From a virus, in the IMG/VR virus record IMGVR_UViG_3300032285_001395, positions 1 to 30,148 of that record: a DNA stretch of 30,148 nt; one strand, written 5' to 3'. This document shows, piece after piece, positions 15,421 to 23,029 of this stretch. Each line of letters starts with the position of its first letter. Position 1 is the first letter of the stretch. A model generated the notes under the pieces. It worked only from the letters and a program-made list of their open reading frames with translations. It had not been told where the DNA came from and made no database searches. The position numbers and the translations under genes were made by a program.

Positions 15421-16300
15421 AGTTACTAGTCGCTGGCCTCATCAGAATAGTATTAAGATCGAATGGAATCTTGGCAAGCGTTGTAACTATGATTGTAGTT
15501 ATTGCCCGAGTAGTATACATGATAACTCAAGTCCGCATACTGATTTAGAAATACTTAAAGCAACTGTGGATAAACTAGTAGAATTAGGTAAACCTATCCG
15601 TCTTAGTTTTACAGGTGGCGAACCTACAGTACATCCTAAGTTTAGAGAACTTGTTCAGTATGCTAAATTTAAAGGCATTAGTTGGATTAGCGTAACAACT
15701 AACGGGACATTACCTTATGAGTTTTATGCTAGCCTGCCTGTAGATCAATATGTGTTTAGTTTACATTTAGAATACAATTGGTCGCGTGTATACAACACTA
15801 TGAGTAAACTAGCCGATTCTACTAAGATTAAATTAATAGCACAAATCATGTGTCATCACGATCATATGACTTCAGCTTATACGCTATTTGCTAGATGTCT
15901 TACTGATCATATTCCAGCAACACTAAGACGTATTCGTTGGACTGAAGGTGACCACGATTTGTTTGATGATATGCGATATCATCCCGATGATTTGTTATGG
16001 ATTAAGAAACAAGAAGCAACAGTACAAGGCAACTGTGTTATAGACGATACCCAAATTATCCACGCCAACGATGTAATCAAATTGCATTTTAATCAATACA
16101 AAGACTGGACTTGCAATGCAGGTTTAGAAAGCCTAATGATAAATTGGGACGGAGATGTACACAGAGCAACTTGCAGGGTCGGCGGTAGCCTGGGCAACAT
16201 ATACGAAGATACCTTTGTTGCTCCTAGCGAACCTGTAACGTGTGATCGTAATTTCTGTACCTGCGCGGCAGATATTCCATTAACTAAGTCTAAACTTTGA
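15413..16300 (+). CDS. Small radical SAM protein with C-terminal cysteine cluster, copy 1
   Basis: The start at 15413 (MFKVTSR) gives an 8-nt overlap (ATGTTTAA) with the upstream gene; an upstream frame extension from 15359 lies inside that gene and is unlikely. The 295-residue protein has CX3CX2C at C24, C28 and C31 ('GKRCNYDCSYCPSS'), 'SFTGGEPTVHPKF' and 'VTTNGTLPY'. Near the C-terminus 'DWTCNAGLESLMINWDG', a further cysteine and 'CDRNFCTCAAD' form a SPASM-like auxiliary cluster site. It belongs to one family with the genes at 16280 and 21357. It ends tail to tail with the 16280 gene, overlapping by 21 nt. Confidence 0.85.
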   Translation: MFKVTSRWPHQNSIKIEWNLGKRCNYDCSYCPSSIHDNSSPHTDLEILKATVDKLVELGKPIRLSFTGGEPTVHPKFRELVQYAKFKGISWISVTTNGTLPYEFYASLPVDQYVFSLHLEYNWSRVYNTMSKLADSTKIKLIAQIMCHHDHMTSAYTLFARCLTDHIPATLRRIRWTEGDHDLFDDMRYHPDDLLWIKKQEATVQGNCVIDDTQIIHANDVIKLHFNQYKDWTCNAGLESLMINWDGDVHRATCRVGGSLGNIYEDTFVAPSEPVTCDRNFCTCAADIPLTKSKL

Positions 16301-17317
16301 TTGATGTGTTTCACAAGAACATAGGCAGTTCTTGATAGAACAAATCGATGATTTAAATTCGGGGTCAAACTTTTCTACAAAGTCGTTATCTAAAATATTA
16401 AAACTATAATCTAATCCATATATTGTTTGTTGACAGGAACCTTGTATTTCACCGGTCCAATTGATATAGACGTTGTCTAAACCTATGTCGCAGTTCCACC
16501 CTTCAAAGCCTGTCCAGTTTTTATTAATGTAAGTATTAGACTTGGCTTTAATTGTTTTACCATTATCAAGTGTTGCTATACTTTCATATATACGCATTTG
16601 GCCACCGAAGATGAGTTTTCGATTTTTCCAAAGCCATATTAAATTAGGTATTCTTTTTAATGGATTTTTTAAAAAACTTTTTTGTTTTTTTGTTAATTGA
16701 ATATCACTAGCATCTATGACTTTTATACCTTTAATGCTTGAAACCTCTGGCTCAATAACTTCACAAGTCATAAGGATCCATTTGTGTTTACTATTCTTTT
16801 TCATATAGTCGATAACATCCAATCCTTCCTGCCAATGTTTCCTATCCATTAGTACCTTAACAGTTACTTTTTTATTAAGCTCAAAAAGCGTATCTGCTAC
16901 AGCAATCATATGATCTGGATCAGCTTGCGATATATGATATGACAAGTGAGCATTATCTATTAGATGCCCATATTCTTTCCACCAGCGTAGAGTCCTCGAC
17001 CCATTACTGATTAAACTAAAATAGATATCATTTTCTTTTTTAATTGCTTCTATAAACTGTGCAAGGTCTCGCCATAATGTAGGCTCTCCGCCTGCAAGGC
17101 TTAGATGTATTTTAGTCTTACCTAGCTTTGTACGATAACGTTCGATCATATGATTGAAGTTTCTAATTATAAGATCTAAATCAGCAGGAGATCGATAGTC
17201 CCCAGCATTACTGCCAGGCCAGCAGTACTCACACTTATAATTACAAAGATTATTAGGATTCCATCTTATTGCTAAGATGTGAGGTTGCTGAGTCGATACT
17301 ATCTTTATAGGGGTCAT
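16280..17317 (-). CDS. Small radical SAM protein with C-terminal cysteine cluster, copy 2
   Basis: The 345-residue protein contains 'NNLCNYKCEYCWPGS' with CX3CX2C at C25, C29 and C32, 'LSLAGGEPTLWRDL', 'LISNGSRTLRWW', and a C-terminal auxiliary motif beginning 'GWNCDIGLDNVYINWTGE' and continuing through a further Cys to 'CSIKNCLCSCETHQ'. It is about 50 residues longer than its paralogue at 15413, because of a lysine-rich stretch around residues 200-260. It is the last gene of a six-gene minus-strand operon that starts at 22316. Its ATG overlaps the upstream TGA by 4 nt. Confidence 0.85.
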   Translation of the reverse strand: MTPIKIVSTQQPHILAIRWNPNNLCNYKCEYCWPGSNAGDYRSPADLDLIIRNFNHMIERYRTKLGKTKIHLSLAGGEPTLWRDLAQFIEAIKKENDIYFSLISNGSRTLRWWKEYGHLIDNAHLSYHISQADPDHMIAVADTLFELNKKVTVKVLMDRKHWQEGLDVIDYMKKNSKHKWILMTCEVIEPEVSSIKGIKVIDASDIQLTKKQKSFLKNPLKRIPNLIWLWKNRKLIFGGQMRIYESIATLDNGKTIKAKSNTYINKNWTGFEGWNCDIGLDNVYINWTGEIQGSCQQTIYGLDYSFNILDNDFVEKFDPEFKSSICSIKNCLCSCETHQSKFRLS

Positions 17318-18726
17318 AGCAAATGAGCAAGCTCAGGGAACGTTTTAGTAAAATCTGTTTTGCGTTGTTTATCTAAGGTAGTAATATATTCTCGAAAATC
17401 CGGAAGTAGATGTGTATCATCTTCTTCGTCCATCCAATCGAGTATACCTTCCCAACGTTTCCATCCCCAAGGATTCTTACCTAGAGATTCATCATCTTTA
17501 TTATTTTCTTCTAACCAAACTTTTAGTTCTTCAAATTTTCTACGAACTTCTAATTTGTCTTCTTTGGGAAGTACACGTAAACTTAGCCATGTAGGAATCC
17601 ATAATAGGTGTACACCTATCAATCCGCCGCCCTGTGTATACCCGCTAGCGTTTACTTGTTTGTTAACCTTTTTAAAGCCGCTAGACACTTTCCATCTTAT
17701 AAAATCTGGAATATGTTTAATGTTTAAAATCTGTGCGGCTAGTGCTATAGTAACATGAATGTTATCAGGAGTGTTATCTAGTTTGTGTAGATTCGTTACA
17801 ATAGTGTCCCAGTCTGATGGGAAACGTATATAATGGTTACGATCGTCCATTCCATCTAAACTTACTCCAACTTTAACTACTTTAAAATTTTTCCATAATT
17901 CGATAATCGAATCATCTAGCATTAAGACATTGGTATTGTAACGTAGATGTATTTGACCAGCGTAACCTCTGCGAACGATCTCTTCTAAGAAAATCTTATG
18001 TTCTTTAATGATCAAAGGTTCGCCACCAGCAAAATACAACTGCCGAATGTTAGGTATTTGTTCGTATATCTCTTCCCAGAATTTAGGATTCTCATGCCAG
18101 TAGTTATTAAACTCTTTTGGATCCCATCCCATTTGTTTTTTAATCAAAGGACTTTGAAATATAGGGAATACCTTTTTATGATCAGGAACCCACATACTGC
18201 TATCATGCGGACTGCACATGATACATTTTAAATTACAAGTATGTCCAAGTCTAAGATCTAGATACTGCAACTTATAAGGAACAGTACCATCTTCTTCTGT
18301 ATTGTTAATCAATTCAGGAATATCAAGTTTATCTAAGTGCCATGCACCGGTTTCCCAAATACGCTTACTTACGATTCCGTTAGACTCTTCTTCAAAACAT
18401 TTTGTACAACTACTAGGAATATTTCCCTCTAGCATTAGCTTACGTACAGAACGCATATAATCACTATTGAATACTTGACTAGGTAACTCGTTTCCAAAGT
18501 TACTAGGATCTCCATCTTCTTTCTTTACAAGTCCTACTCCGTAGTCTCCAGAGTACGATCCGGATGCGTTTGCTACACAGCAGATACGTGCATCACCATT
18601 TGGTCTGGTTGCAAGATGTATCCATGGGATAACACAAAATGATGCTGATCCGGTTACTTGTTCTAGTTGTTGTTGCCAACTAGCAAGTTCGCTGTTTTCA
18701 TGTTTCATCCAAAATACTTTATCCAT
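17314..18726 (-). CDS. Twitch domain-containing radical SAM protein, copy 2
   Basis: The 470-residue protein repeats the design of the 14158 product: an N-terminal auxiliary module with C31 ('FCVIPWIHLATRPNG'), C49-C50, 'FNSDYMRSVRKLMLEG', C107 and C110, then the radical-SAM triad C164, C168 and C171 ('HTCNLKCIMCSPHDS'), 'FAGGEPLIIKEH', 'RYNTNVLML' and 'VGVSLDGMDDRN'. It has about 25 extra N-terminal residues and a longer C-terminus rich in Trp, Lys and acidic residues. The start overlaps the upstream stop by 8 nt as ATGGATAA. Together with the downstream 16280 gene it mirrors the 14158-16300 gene pair on the other strand. Likely a peptide- or protein-modifying enzyme; substrate unknown. Confidence 0.85.
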   Translation of the reverse strand: MDKVFWMKHENSELASWQQQLEQVTGSASFCVIPWIHLATRPNGDARICCVANASGSYSGDYGVGLVKKEDGDPSNFGNELPSQVFNSDYMRSVRKLMLEGNIPSSCTKCFEEESNGIVSKRIWETGAWHLDKLDIPELINNTEEDGTVPYKLQYLDLRLGHTCNLKCIMCSPHDSSMWVPDHKKVFPIFQSPLIKKQMGWDPKEFNNYWHENPKFWEEIYEQIPNIRQLYFAGGEPLIIKEHKIFLEEIVRRGYAGQIHLRYNTNVLMLDDSIIELWKNFKVVKVGVSLDGMDDRNHYIRFPSDWDTIVTNLHKLDNTPDNIHVTIALAAQILNIKHIPDFIRWKVSSGFKKVNKQVNASGYTQGGGLIGVHLLWIPTWLSLRVLPKEDKLEVRRKFEELKVWLEENNKDDESLGKNPWGWKRWEGILDWMDEEDDTHLLPDFREYITTLDKQRKTDFTKTFPELAHLL

Positions 18727-19804
18727 TTTGCTCTACCTTAATTTTTTGATCATCTATACTTATAAACGGACTATGAGGTCCACACATTATTATGCAGGTA
18801 CTACTGGATTTTTCATTCCATTTTTTCTGCCACATGGTTTGCCACTGCTCAGTTTCAACAATAGTTTTTAATCCTGTTTCTAATACATTCAATCTTGGAA
18901 ATCCTAACACCTGCTGACGAACTTTTTCGCCTTCTTCTATAACTGAATCTTCTTGAAATAGATTATATGATTTTAATAAATCAACATCATAATTTGTATG
19001 TAAAAACGCACCAATCATACAGCACGGACTTAGTTGATAGTGTGCATCAATAAACAGTTCTTTGTCTTTAATTGCTACACAATTAATCTTATCTGCATTG
19101 GGCCAATTTTGATGTCCTGTTAGATCCTGTTTACTTACAAACTTAACAGTACTGTCCGATGGTTGTTCAAGATTATATAAAACTTTTCCCTGACTGTTTA
19201 CAACTGGAAATGGGCGAGCATGTCGTCTGCTATTTTTCACAGTAAACTTTTTAAAGCCTGTTTGTTTGGCTACTAGTTCTGCGGCATCAACTTGATGTTC
19301 ATTATGCTTGAATCTAATAAACATCCATTCAGCAAGACCGCCCGCATCGATAAATGTTTTAGCGTTCTTTAAAATTAAATCATAGTTAGTACCAACACGA
19401 TATAAACTATGAGTATCTGCTAGACCGTCTAATGCAAATACTACGATATGACGACTAGGCAACGCATCATATAAATTTTTCCACCAGGTAGTAGACCTTA
19501 AGCTACCGTTAGTATGTATTTCAATTCTAACATTAGGCGCAGTAGTCTTAACATATTGGCACATATCAATAAGATCAGCGTTCATTAATGGATCACCGAA
19601 ATTGCCACAAAAATTAACAGTATCTAGTTGCTCTAATACGTCTATTGGAAATATTTTTATAAAATCAGCTAGTGTCCATTCATTGATGGATAGCAACGGA
19701 TTTTCTATGCCGCCATGTATATTACGAGGACACATAGGACACGACGCTTGGCATCGATTAGTAATTTCCACGTGAACACTTTTGAGTTCATCAAACCTAA
19801 ACAT
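18719..19804 (-). CDS. Radical SAM/SPASM-like protein, copy 1 of the pair flanking the methyltransferase
   Basis: The 361-residue protein opens with 'VHVEITNRCQASCPMCPRN', giving CX3CX2C at C18, C22 and C25. The usual GGEP motif is replaced by 'FCGNFGDPL', followed by 'IEIHTNGSLRSTTWW', 'FALDGLADTHSLYRVG' and 'FIRFKHNEHQV'. The C-terminal third has a reduced SPASM pattern: a single Cys ('INCVAIKDKE'), 'LSPCCMIG' and 'CIIMCGPHS', consistent with one auxiliary Fe-S cluster. The last 15 residues form a basic-acidic tail. It overlaps the methyltransferase gene upstream and the twitch gene downstream by 8 nt each, so the cluster is translated as a unit. Confidence 0.85.
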   Translation of the reverse strand: MFRFDELKSVHVEITNRCQASCPMCPRNIHGGIENPLLSINEWTLADFIKIFPIDVLEQLDTVNFCGNFGDPLMNADLIDMCQYVKTTAPNVRIEIHTNGSLRSTTWWKNLYDALPSRHIVVFALDGLADTHSLYRVGTNYDLILKNAKTFIDAGGLAEWMFIRFKHNEHQVDAAELVAKQTGFKKFTVKNSRRHARPFPVVNSQGKVLYNLEQPSDSTVKFVSKQDLTGHQNWPNADKINCVAIKDKELFIDAHYQLSPCCMIGAFLHTNYDVDLLKSYNLFQEDSVIEEGEKVRQQVLGFPRLNVLETGLKTIVETEQWQTMWQKKWNEKSSSTCIIMCGPHSPFISIDDQKIKVEQNG

Positions 19805-20402
19805 ATTTCTTTCCTATAACCATATAACGAGTATACAACGGCAATTCTAATTCACCTGCCCATGCTACATTAATGTTACATTGTTTTTTAAATTCTTCTA
19901 AACTATTTGCAATTCTAATATGTTCATCTATCTGGTAGTTGTTACTTTGTAATACCAATAGTTGATTATCCTGGCGTTTGCCTAACCATGTATTATATTG
20001 GTCTTGTGTTATATGTTCACAACTGGTATTAATAACAACATCAACGAAAGATATTAGATTACACATATCTCCAGTTATTGCCTGAAATCTTCCCTGTATC
20101 TCTTCGCCCTTATTCATCATAGTAGCAATAGGCTCGCATGTAGTATCAATATCGAGACTAGCAATACGTTTAATAGGAATACTACTTTGAAATAACATAC
20201 TAGCTAGTACGCCTACCCATCCGCCATGTATTTCGATACTAACAGGATCGTCCTTAACTGAGATTTGCATACCCAAAGCTTCAATCAACCATTCTTTACT
20301 TTTAAGTTGGCCAGACCAAAAGGCATCCATAGTTCGCATAGGATCTGGGCTTTGTCGGATAGCTTGCATCCAATGATGTAAATGTTCTGTATCAATTAAC
20401 AA
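19797..20402 (-). CDS. Class I SAM-dependent methyltransferase-like protein
   Basis: The start codon is TTG at 20402, supported by AGGAG six bases upstream; it overlaps the end of the preceding gene by 11 nt. The 201-residue protein shows Rossmann methyltransferase features: 'VSIEIHGGWVGVLASML' as the glycine-containing first loop, 'IKRIASLDIDTTCEPIA' with the acidic residue at the end of strand 2, 'GRFQAITGDMCNL' and 'FVDVVINTSCEHITQDQYNTW' as motif IV with the post-strand Ser-Cys-Glu-His. This combination resembles small-molecule and lipid or quinone-type methyltransferases. It lies between two paralogous radical-SAM genes, so methylation probably belongs to the same pathway. Confidence 0.75.
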   Translation of the reverse strand: MLIDTEHLHHWMQAIRQSPDPMRTMDAFWSGQLKSKEWLIEALGMQISVKDDPVSIEIHGGWVGVLASMLFQSSIPIKRIASLDIDTTCEPIATMMNKGEEIQGRFQAITGDMCNLISFVDVVINTSCEHITQDQYNTWLGKRQDNQLLVLQSNNYQIDEHIRIANSLEEFKKQCNINVAWAGELELPLYTRYMVIGKKYV

Positions 20403-21369
20403 ACTGTTCTCCTAACTTATCAAACTTGCCGCATTGCTTACTACATTCCACTAATGGCTTGGTCGCCCATGTATCTTCTATTTGTTTAAAATATCCAGCT
20501 TCGAATATTTCTGTTATTGTAGAATCATTGAGATTAGGAAACAGTCCTACAGCATCCATATAATCAATCCTATTATCTTGATTAGGCAATTGCCAAGAAA
20601 AGTCTAACCAACAACAGGGACTGATTGTACCATCTGCCGCGATATAAATTTGTTTATATTTTTGAGCCTTGCATTGTATTTCCGAAGGTACTGTTGATAA
20701 TACGTTTGAAGTTAATTTTTTACTAACTTCTGTAGGATATAAAATATTAATAGTTTTACCAGACTCATCTAGTACATTAAACTTGCCGTCTTTAAATCTA
20801 CTAGTGTGTTTAGTTGTAAACTTTTTAAATTTCATATCATCGCTTATCTTGCGACAATCTTCTATTTGATGTTCATTATGCTTGAACACTAACATATGCC
20901 ATTCGGCATTACCACCTGCTTGTATAAAGTTCCAAGCATTGGTTATAATTTTATGCCAATCTGTGCCTATTCTATAAAGGCGGTGTGTATCCTCTAATCC
21001 ATCGATACCAAATGTAACTTTAACATCGGTACGGGCTAGTGATTGCCACCATTGCTGGTCCCTAGCACTTCCATTTGTATGAAGGCTTAATTTTATAGTA
21101 GAGTTTGTTTCTCTCAAGTATTGAAATATTTCTAAACAGTCTCGTGCAATAATAGGATCACCCAGGTTACCACACATAAACAAACTATCTAGTTGTCGAA
21201 TAAAATCTGCTGGGAACCAATTCTTAAATGTTACTAAATCAATTTCAGTTATTTCAAATAAAGGATTTATTAGACCGCCGTTGATGCGCCGTGGGCACAT
21301 AGGACACCGTGCTTGGCATTTGCTGGTTAGTTCTAAATGAACATCTCTAATATCTTCTAATTTATACAT
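20392..21369 (-). CDS. Radical SAM/SPASM-like protein, copy 2 of the pair flanking the methyltransferase
   Basis: The 325-residue protein is paralogous to the 18719-19804 product throughout. It has 'VHLELTSKCQARCPMCPRR' with C18, C22 and C25, 'FMCGNLGDPI' at the GGEP position, 'LSLHTNGSARDQQWW', 'FGIDGLEDTHRLYRIG' and 'LVFKHNEHQI'. The C-terminal auxiliary site reads 'IQCKAQKYKQ', 'DGTISPCCWLD' and 'VECSKQCGKF'. It is about 35 residues shorter because it lacks the C-terminal tail of copy 1. Its start overlaps the upstream gene by 13 nt. Position two of the six-gene minus-strand operon. Confidence 0.85.
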   Translation of the reverse strand: MYKLEDIRDVHLELTSKCQARCPMCPRRINGGLINPLFEITEIDLVTFKNWFPADFIRQLDSLFMCGNLGDPIIARDCLEIFQYLRETNSTIKLSLHTNGSARDQQWWQSLARTDVKVTFGIDGLEDTHRLYRIGTDWHKIITNAWNFIQAGGNAEWHMLVFKHNEHQIEDCRKISDDMKFKKFTTKHTSRFKDGKFNVLDESGKTINILYPTEVSKKLTSNVLSTVPSEIQCKAQKYKQIYIAADGTISPCCWLDFSWQLPNQDNRIDYMDAVGLFPNLNDSTITEIFEAGYFKQIEDTWATKPLVECSKQCGKFDKLGEQFVN

Positions 21370-22316
21370 TTTGGTATCTTGCTGTCTGCACTACTAACAC
21401 ATCTAGCAGTTATACATTTTTTCGGTTCAGAAAATAAAGTAAAATCGTCTAGTGTACCTAACGGTGCTTCGTGACAGCTATAAGCACGTTTGACCTCATT
21501 ACCTCTTATTATAACACTCTGATATCCACTATTGCAAGTCCAATTGGTGAAACTATTAAATCCTAATGCATTAAACCGTTCAGCTTGATCGATGAAGTAA
21601 TCGTTCTCACCATCGGTAAGTCTAATCTGGAACCCTTCTTGCTGTTCAAAATCATCCTGCATGATCTTAACCATTTCAGGAGAGTAGCCATCTACAATAG
21701 CAGTAGCCGTATCATTACTTTGTGGTTTAAGGGTAACATTGATTCCACGGCTACGTAATCTATTACAGCGTTCTAAGGTTTCAAAAAAATGTTCTGGTAC
21801 CATTACTTGGTTAACAGTTACATGTACACGTTCATACATTAACTGTAGGCACTTATCTCCAAACTCTTGCTCTCGAGCGAACTCTGCGTGAAAGCTGGCT
21901 GTGATACTACGACGTTGTAGTAATTCGGTATTGGTACACCAATTCTTCCACCATTTGCTACCTGGACTTAAATTAGTAGTCATGTGTATACTTTGGTAAC
22001 TACTTTCAAGTTCGTCCAGATGTTTTACTAACTCTGGTAACTGTTTATATGCTGTAGGCTCACCACCCGAGAAGCTCCAGTGAAATTGAGTAAATCCATT
22101 TGCACGAGCTTGACGTTTTATCTCATCTATGGTATTCTTATATACATCTAAGGTTTGATAGTCCATCTTATCACTGCGAGCATAGGGCCAGCAGTAACTA
22201 CATTTATAATTACAAAATCTTCCTAAGATCCAACTAACGTTAAATAATGGACGGTCCAACATAGTTTGCTGTCCAAAGTGTGTAATCTTTTCGAATGGTA
22301 TGGTTGAAAATTGCAT
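21357..22316 (-). CDS. Small radical SAM protein with C-terminal cysteine cluster, copy 3
   Basis: The 319-residue protein is the promoter-proximal gene of the minus-strand operon. It contains 'LGRFCNYKCSYCWPYARS' with C35, C39 and C42, 'WSFSGGEPTAYKQL', 'MTTNLSPGSKWWKNW' and a C-terminal auxiliary motif starting 'NWTCNSGYQSVIIRGNE', followed by a lone Cys and 'CITARCVSSADSKIPK'. It groups with the genes at 15413 and 16280. The ATG at 22316 directly abuts the TTGACA box of the divergent promoter for the tRNA-like RNA, so expression in the two directions is likely to interfere. No good ribosome-binding site precedes the ATG. Confidence 0.85.
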   Translation of the reverse strand: MQFSTIPFEKITHFGQQTMLDRPLFNVSWILGRFCNYKCSYCWPYARSDKMDYQTLDVYKNTIDEIKRQARANGFTQFHWSFSGGEPTAYKQLPELVKHLDELESSYQSIHMTTNLSPGSKWWKNWCTNTELLQRRSITASFHAEFAREQEFGDKCLQLMYERVHVTVNQVMVPEHFFETLERCNRLRSRGINVTLKPQSNDTATAIVDGYSPEMVKIMQDDFEQQEGFQIRLTDGENDYFIDQAERFNALGFNSFTNWTCNSGYQSVIIRGNEVKRAYSCHEAPLGTLDDFTLFSEPKKCITARCVSSADSKIPKCIN

Positions 22317-22344
22317 TGACAGTATTTAAGTGCGAATGTATAAT
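22316..22344 (+). promoter_or_regulatory. Perfect sigma70 promoter, TTGACA-17-TATAAT
   Basis: TTGACA at 22316-22321 and TATAAT at 22339-22344 are both exact consensus with an optimal 17-bp spacer. The expected start site, six or seven bases after the -10 box, is G22350 or G22351, which is the 5' end of the tRNA-like RNA. The downstream coding genes from 22490 follow without an obvious terminator and may be read from the same promoter. The -35 box touches the start codon of the divergent radical-SAM gene. Confidence 0.85.
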
Positions 22345-22350
22345 TAGCTG

Positions 22351-22468
22351 GTAGACGTGAGTGGAACATGGTATACCTCCTCCTAGTAAGCTGACCCCCA
22401 GCTGAACGGAGGGAATTGGGCTAGCCCATTGGGCGCCTTTGCAGGTTCGAATCCTGCCGTCTACACCA
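22351..22468 (+). tRNA. tRNA-like RNA with intact acceptor stem, T arm and CCA but atypical middle
   Basis: Seven perfect pairs join 22351-22357 (GTAGACG) to 22458-22464 (CGTCTAC), followed by discriminator A and encoded CCA (22466-22468). The T arm is canonical: GCAGG, loop TTCGAAT, CCTGC (22441-22457). A D-arm-like segment with GGAAC-ATGG-TA occupies 22361-22376. The remainder is 118 nt in total rather than 75-95. CCTCC at 22379-22383 pairs with GGAGG at 22408-22412, but encloses 24 nt including a hairpin (AGCTG/CAGCT, 22389-22403), and a second hairpin TGGG/CCCA (22417-22428) lies before the T arm. One reading is an anticodon loop CTAGTAA (22383-22389) with an inserted hairpin, which would give anticodon AGT; this is tentative. 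Alternatives are a non-decoding tRNA mimic or a decayed class II tRNA. Confidence 0.65.
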
Positions 22469-22489
22469 ATTTAATAACTAACTACGCAA

Positions 22490-23029
22490 ATGAAAAAAGT
22501 AGCATCGAGTCCAGAACGCAATACCTTCCAAGTAGAAGGAGTAATCAGGCGGGCGGAAGAAGCAGGCGAAGAGCCCGATCAAGCATATATCGAAATGTGG
22601 GAACAGATTAAGATCGATGATGCTAACAAGATTAATGATCCCGAGTGGCAAAAGAACAACATGGAGTATGACCTGCGTAGTTCAAAGGAACTATGCGATA
22701 AGGCAAAGGCCAGTGATACGTATGCTCAAAACTTGTATGCGGCCATGTGCAATATGACTTGGCAAAGCAGAGAATTTTGGCAAGAACTAAAAGGTGAAGT
22801 TTGGTCGTGCAGTTGGCGCCATAGTGGTGGTATTGTTGCCGACATGCGTGAACAAGGCGACTACATTGATTGGTACTGTAGTGGTATTGGTAATGACGAT
22901 GCTGGCTATGGACTAGATGCCCGACCAGCGACAGGTTATGTGCCAGAGGGTACCGTGACTGAAGAAATTGAATTAGACTTAAATCGGCTAGGTTGGAGGC
23001 CGGTTCCTTGGGCAGATAACGATGAGTAA
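22490..23029 (+). CDS. Conserved hypothetical protein, phage-type
   Basis: I do not recognise a domain in this 179-residue acidic protein. The first 60 residues are helical and charged ('VIRRAEEAGEEPDQAYIEMW'). The middle ('YAQNLYAAMCNMTWQSREFW') and a segment rich in Trp and Gly ('EVWSCSWRHSGGIVADM', 'GDYIDWYCSGIGND') look like a compact fold, and the ending 'YVPEGTVTEEIELDLNRLGW' resembles small conserved proteins I recall from large marine phages. It starts 21 bases after the tRNA-like RNA with no clear Shine-Dalgarno sequence and ends 8 nt inside the next frame. Confidence 0.75.
   Translation: MKKVASSPERNTFQVEGVIRRAEEAGEEPDQAYIEMWEQIKIDDANKINDPEWQKNNMEYDLRSSKELCDKAKASDTYAQNLYAAMCNMTWQSREFWQELKGEVWSCSWRHSGGIVADMREQGDYIDWYCSGIGNDDAGYGLDARPATGYVPEGTVTEEIELDLNRLGWRPVPWADNDE

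Noticed and set aside
17360-17758. 132-codon open frame on the plus strand
   Set aside because: It lies wholly antisense to the twitch radical-SAM gene, has no recognisable domain and is Ser/Pro-rich as expected from reverse frames.
14158-22316. RiPP precursor peptide gene near the radical-SAM enzymes
   Set aside because: Genes overlap throughout and no spare short frame with a ribosome site and a Cys/Gly/Ser-rich core was found, so a precursor, if any, is outside the window.
22379-22412. Group I intron in the tRNA-like gene
   Set aside because: The extra sequence is about 20-30 nt, far too short for a self-splicing intron; a hairpin insertion or different RNA class is more likely.
22351-22468. 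tmRNA or a two-piece tmRNA acceptor half
   Set aside because: The 5' end is GTAGACG rather than the GGGG-type tmRNA start, no tag-peptide frame or downstream pseudoknots are present, and both acceptor strands are in one 118-nt unit.
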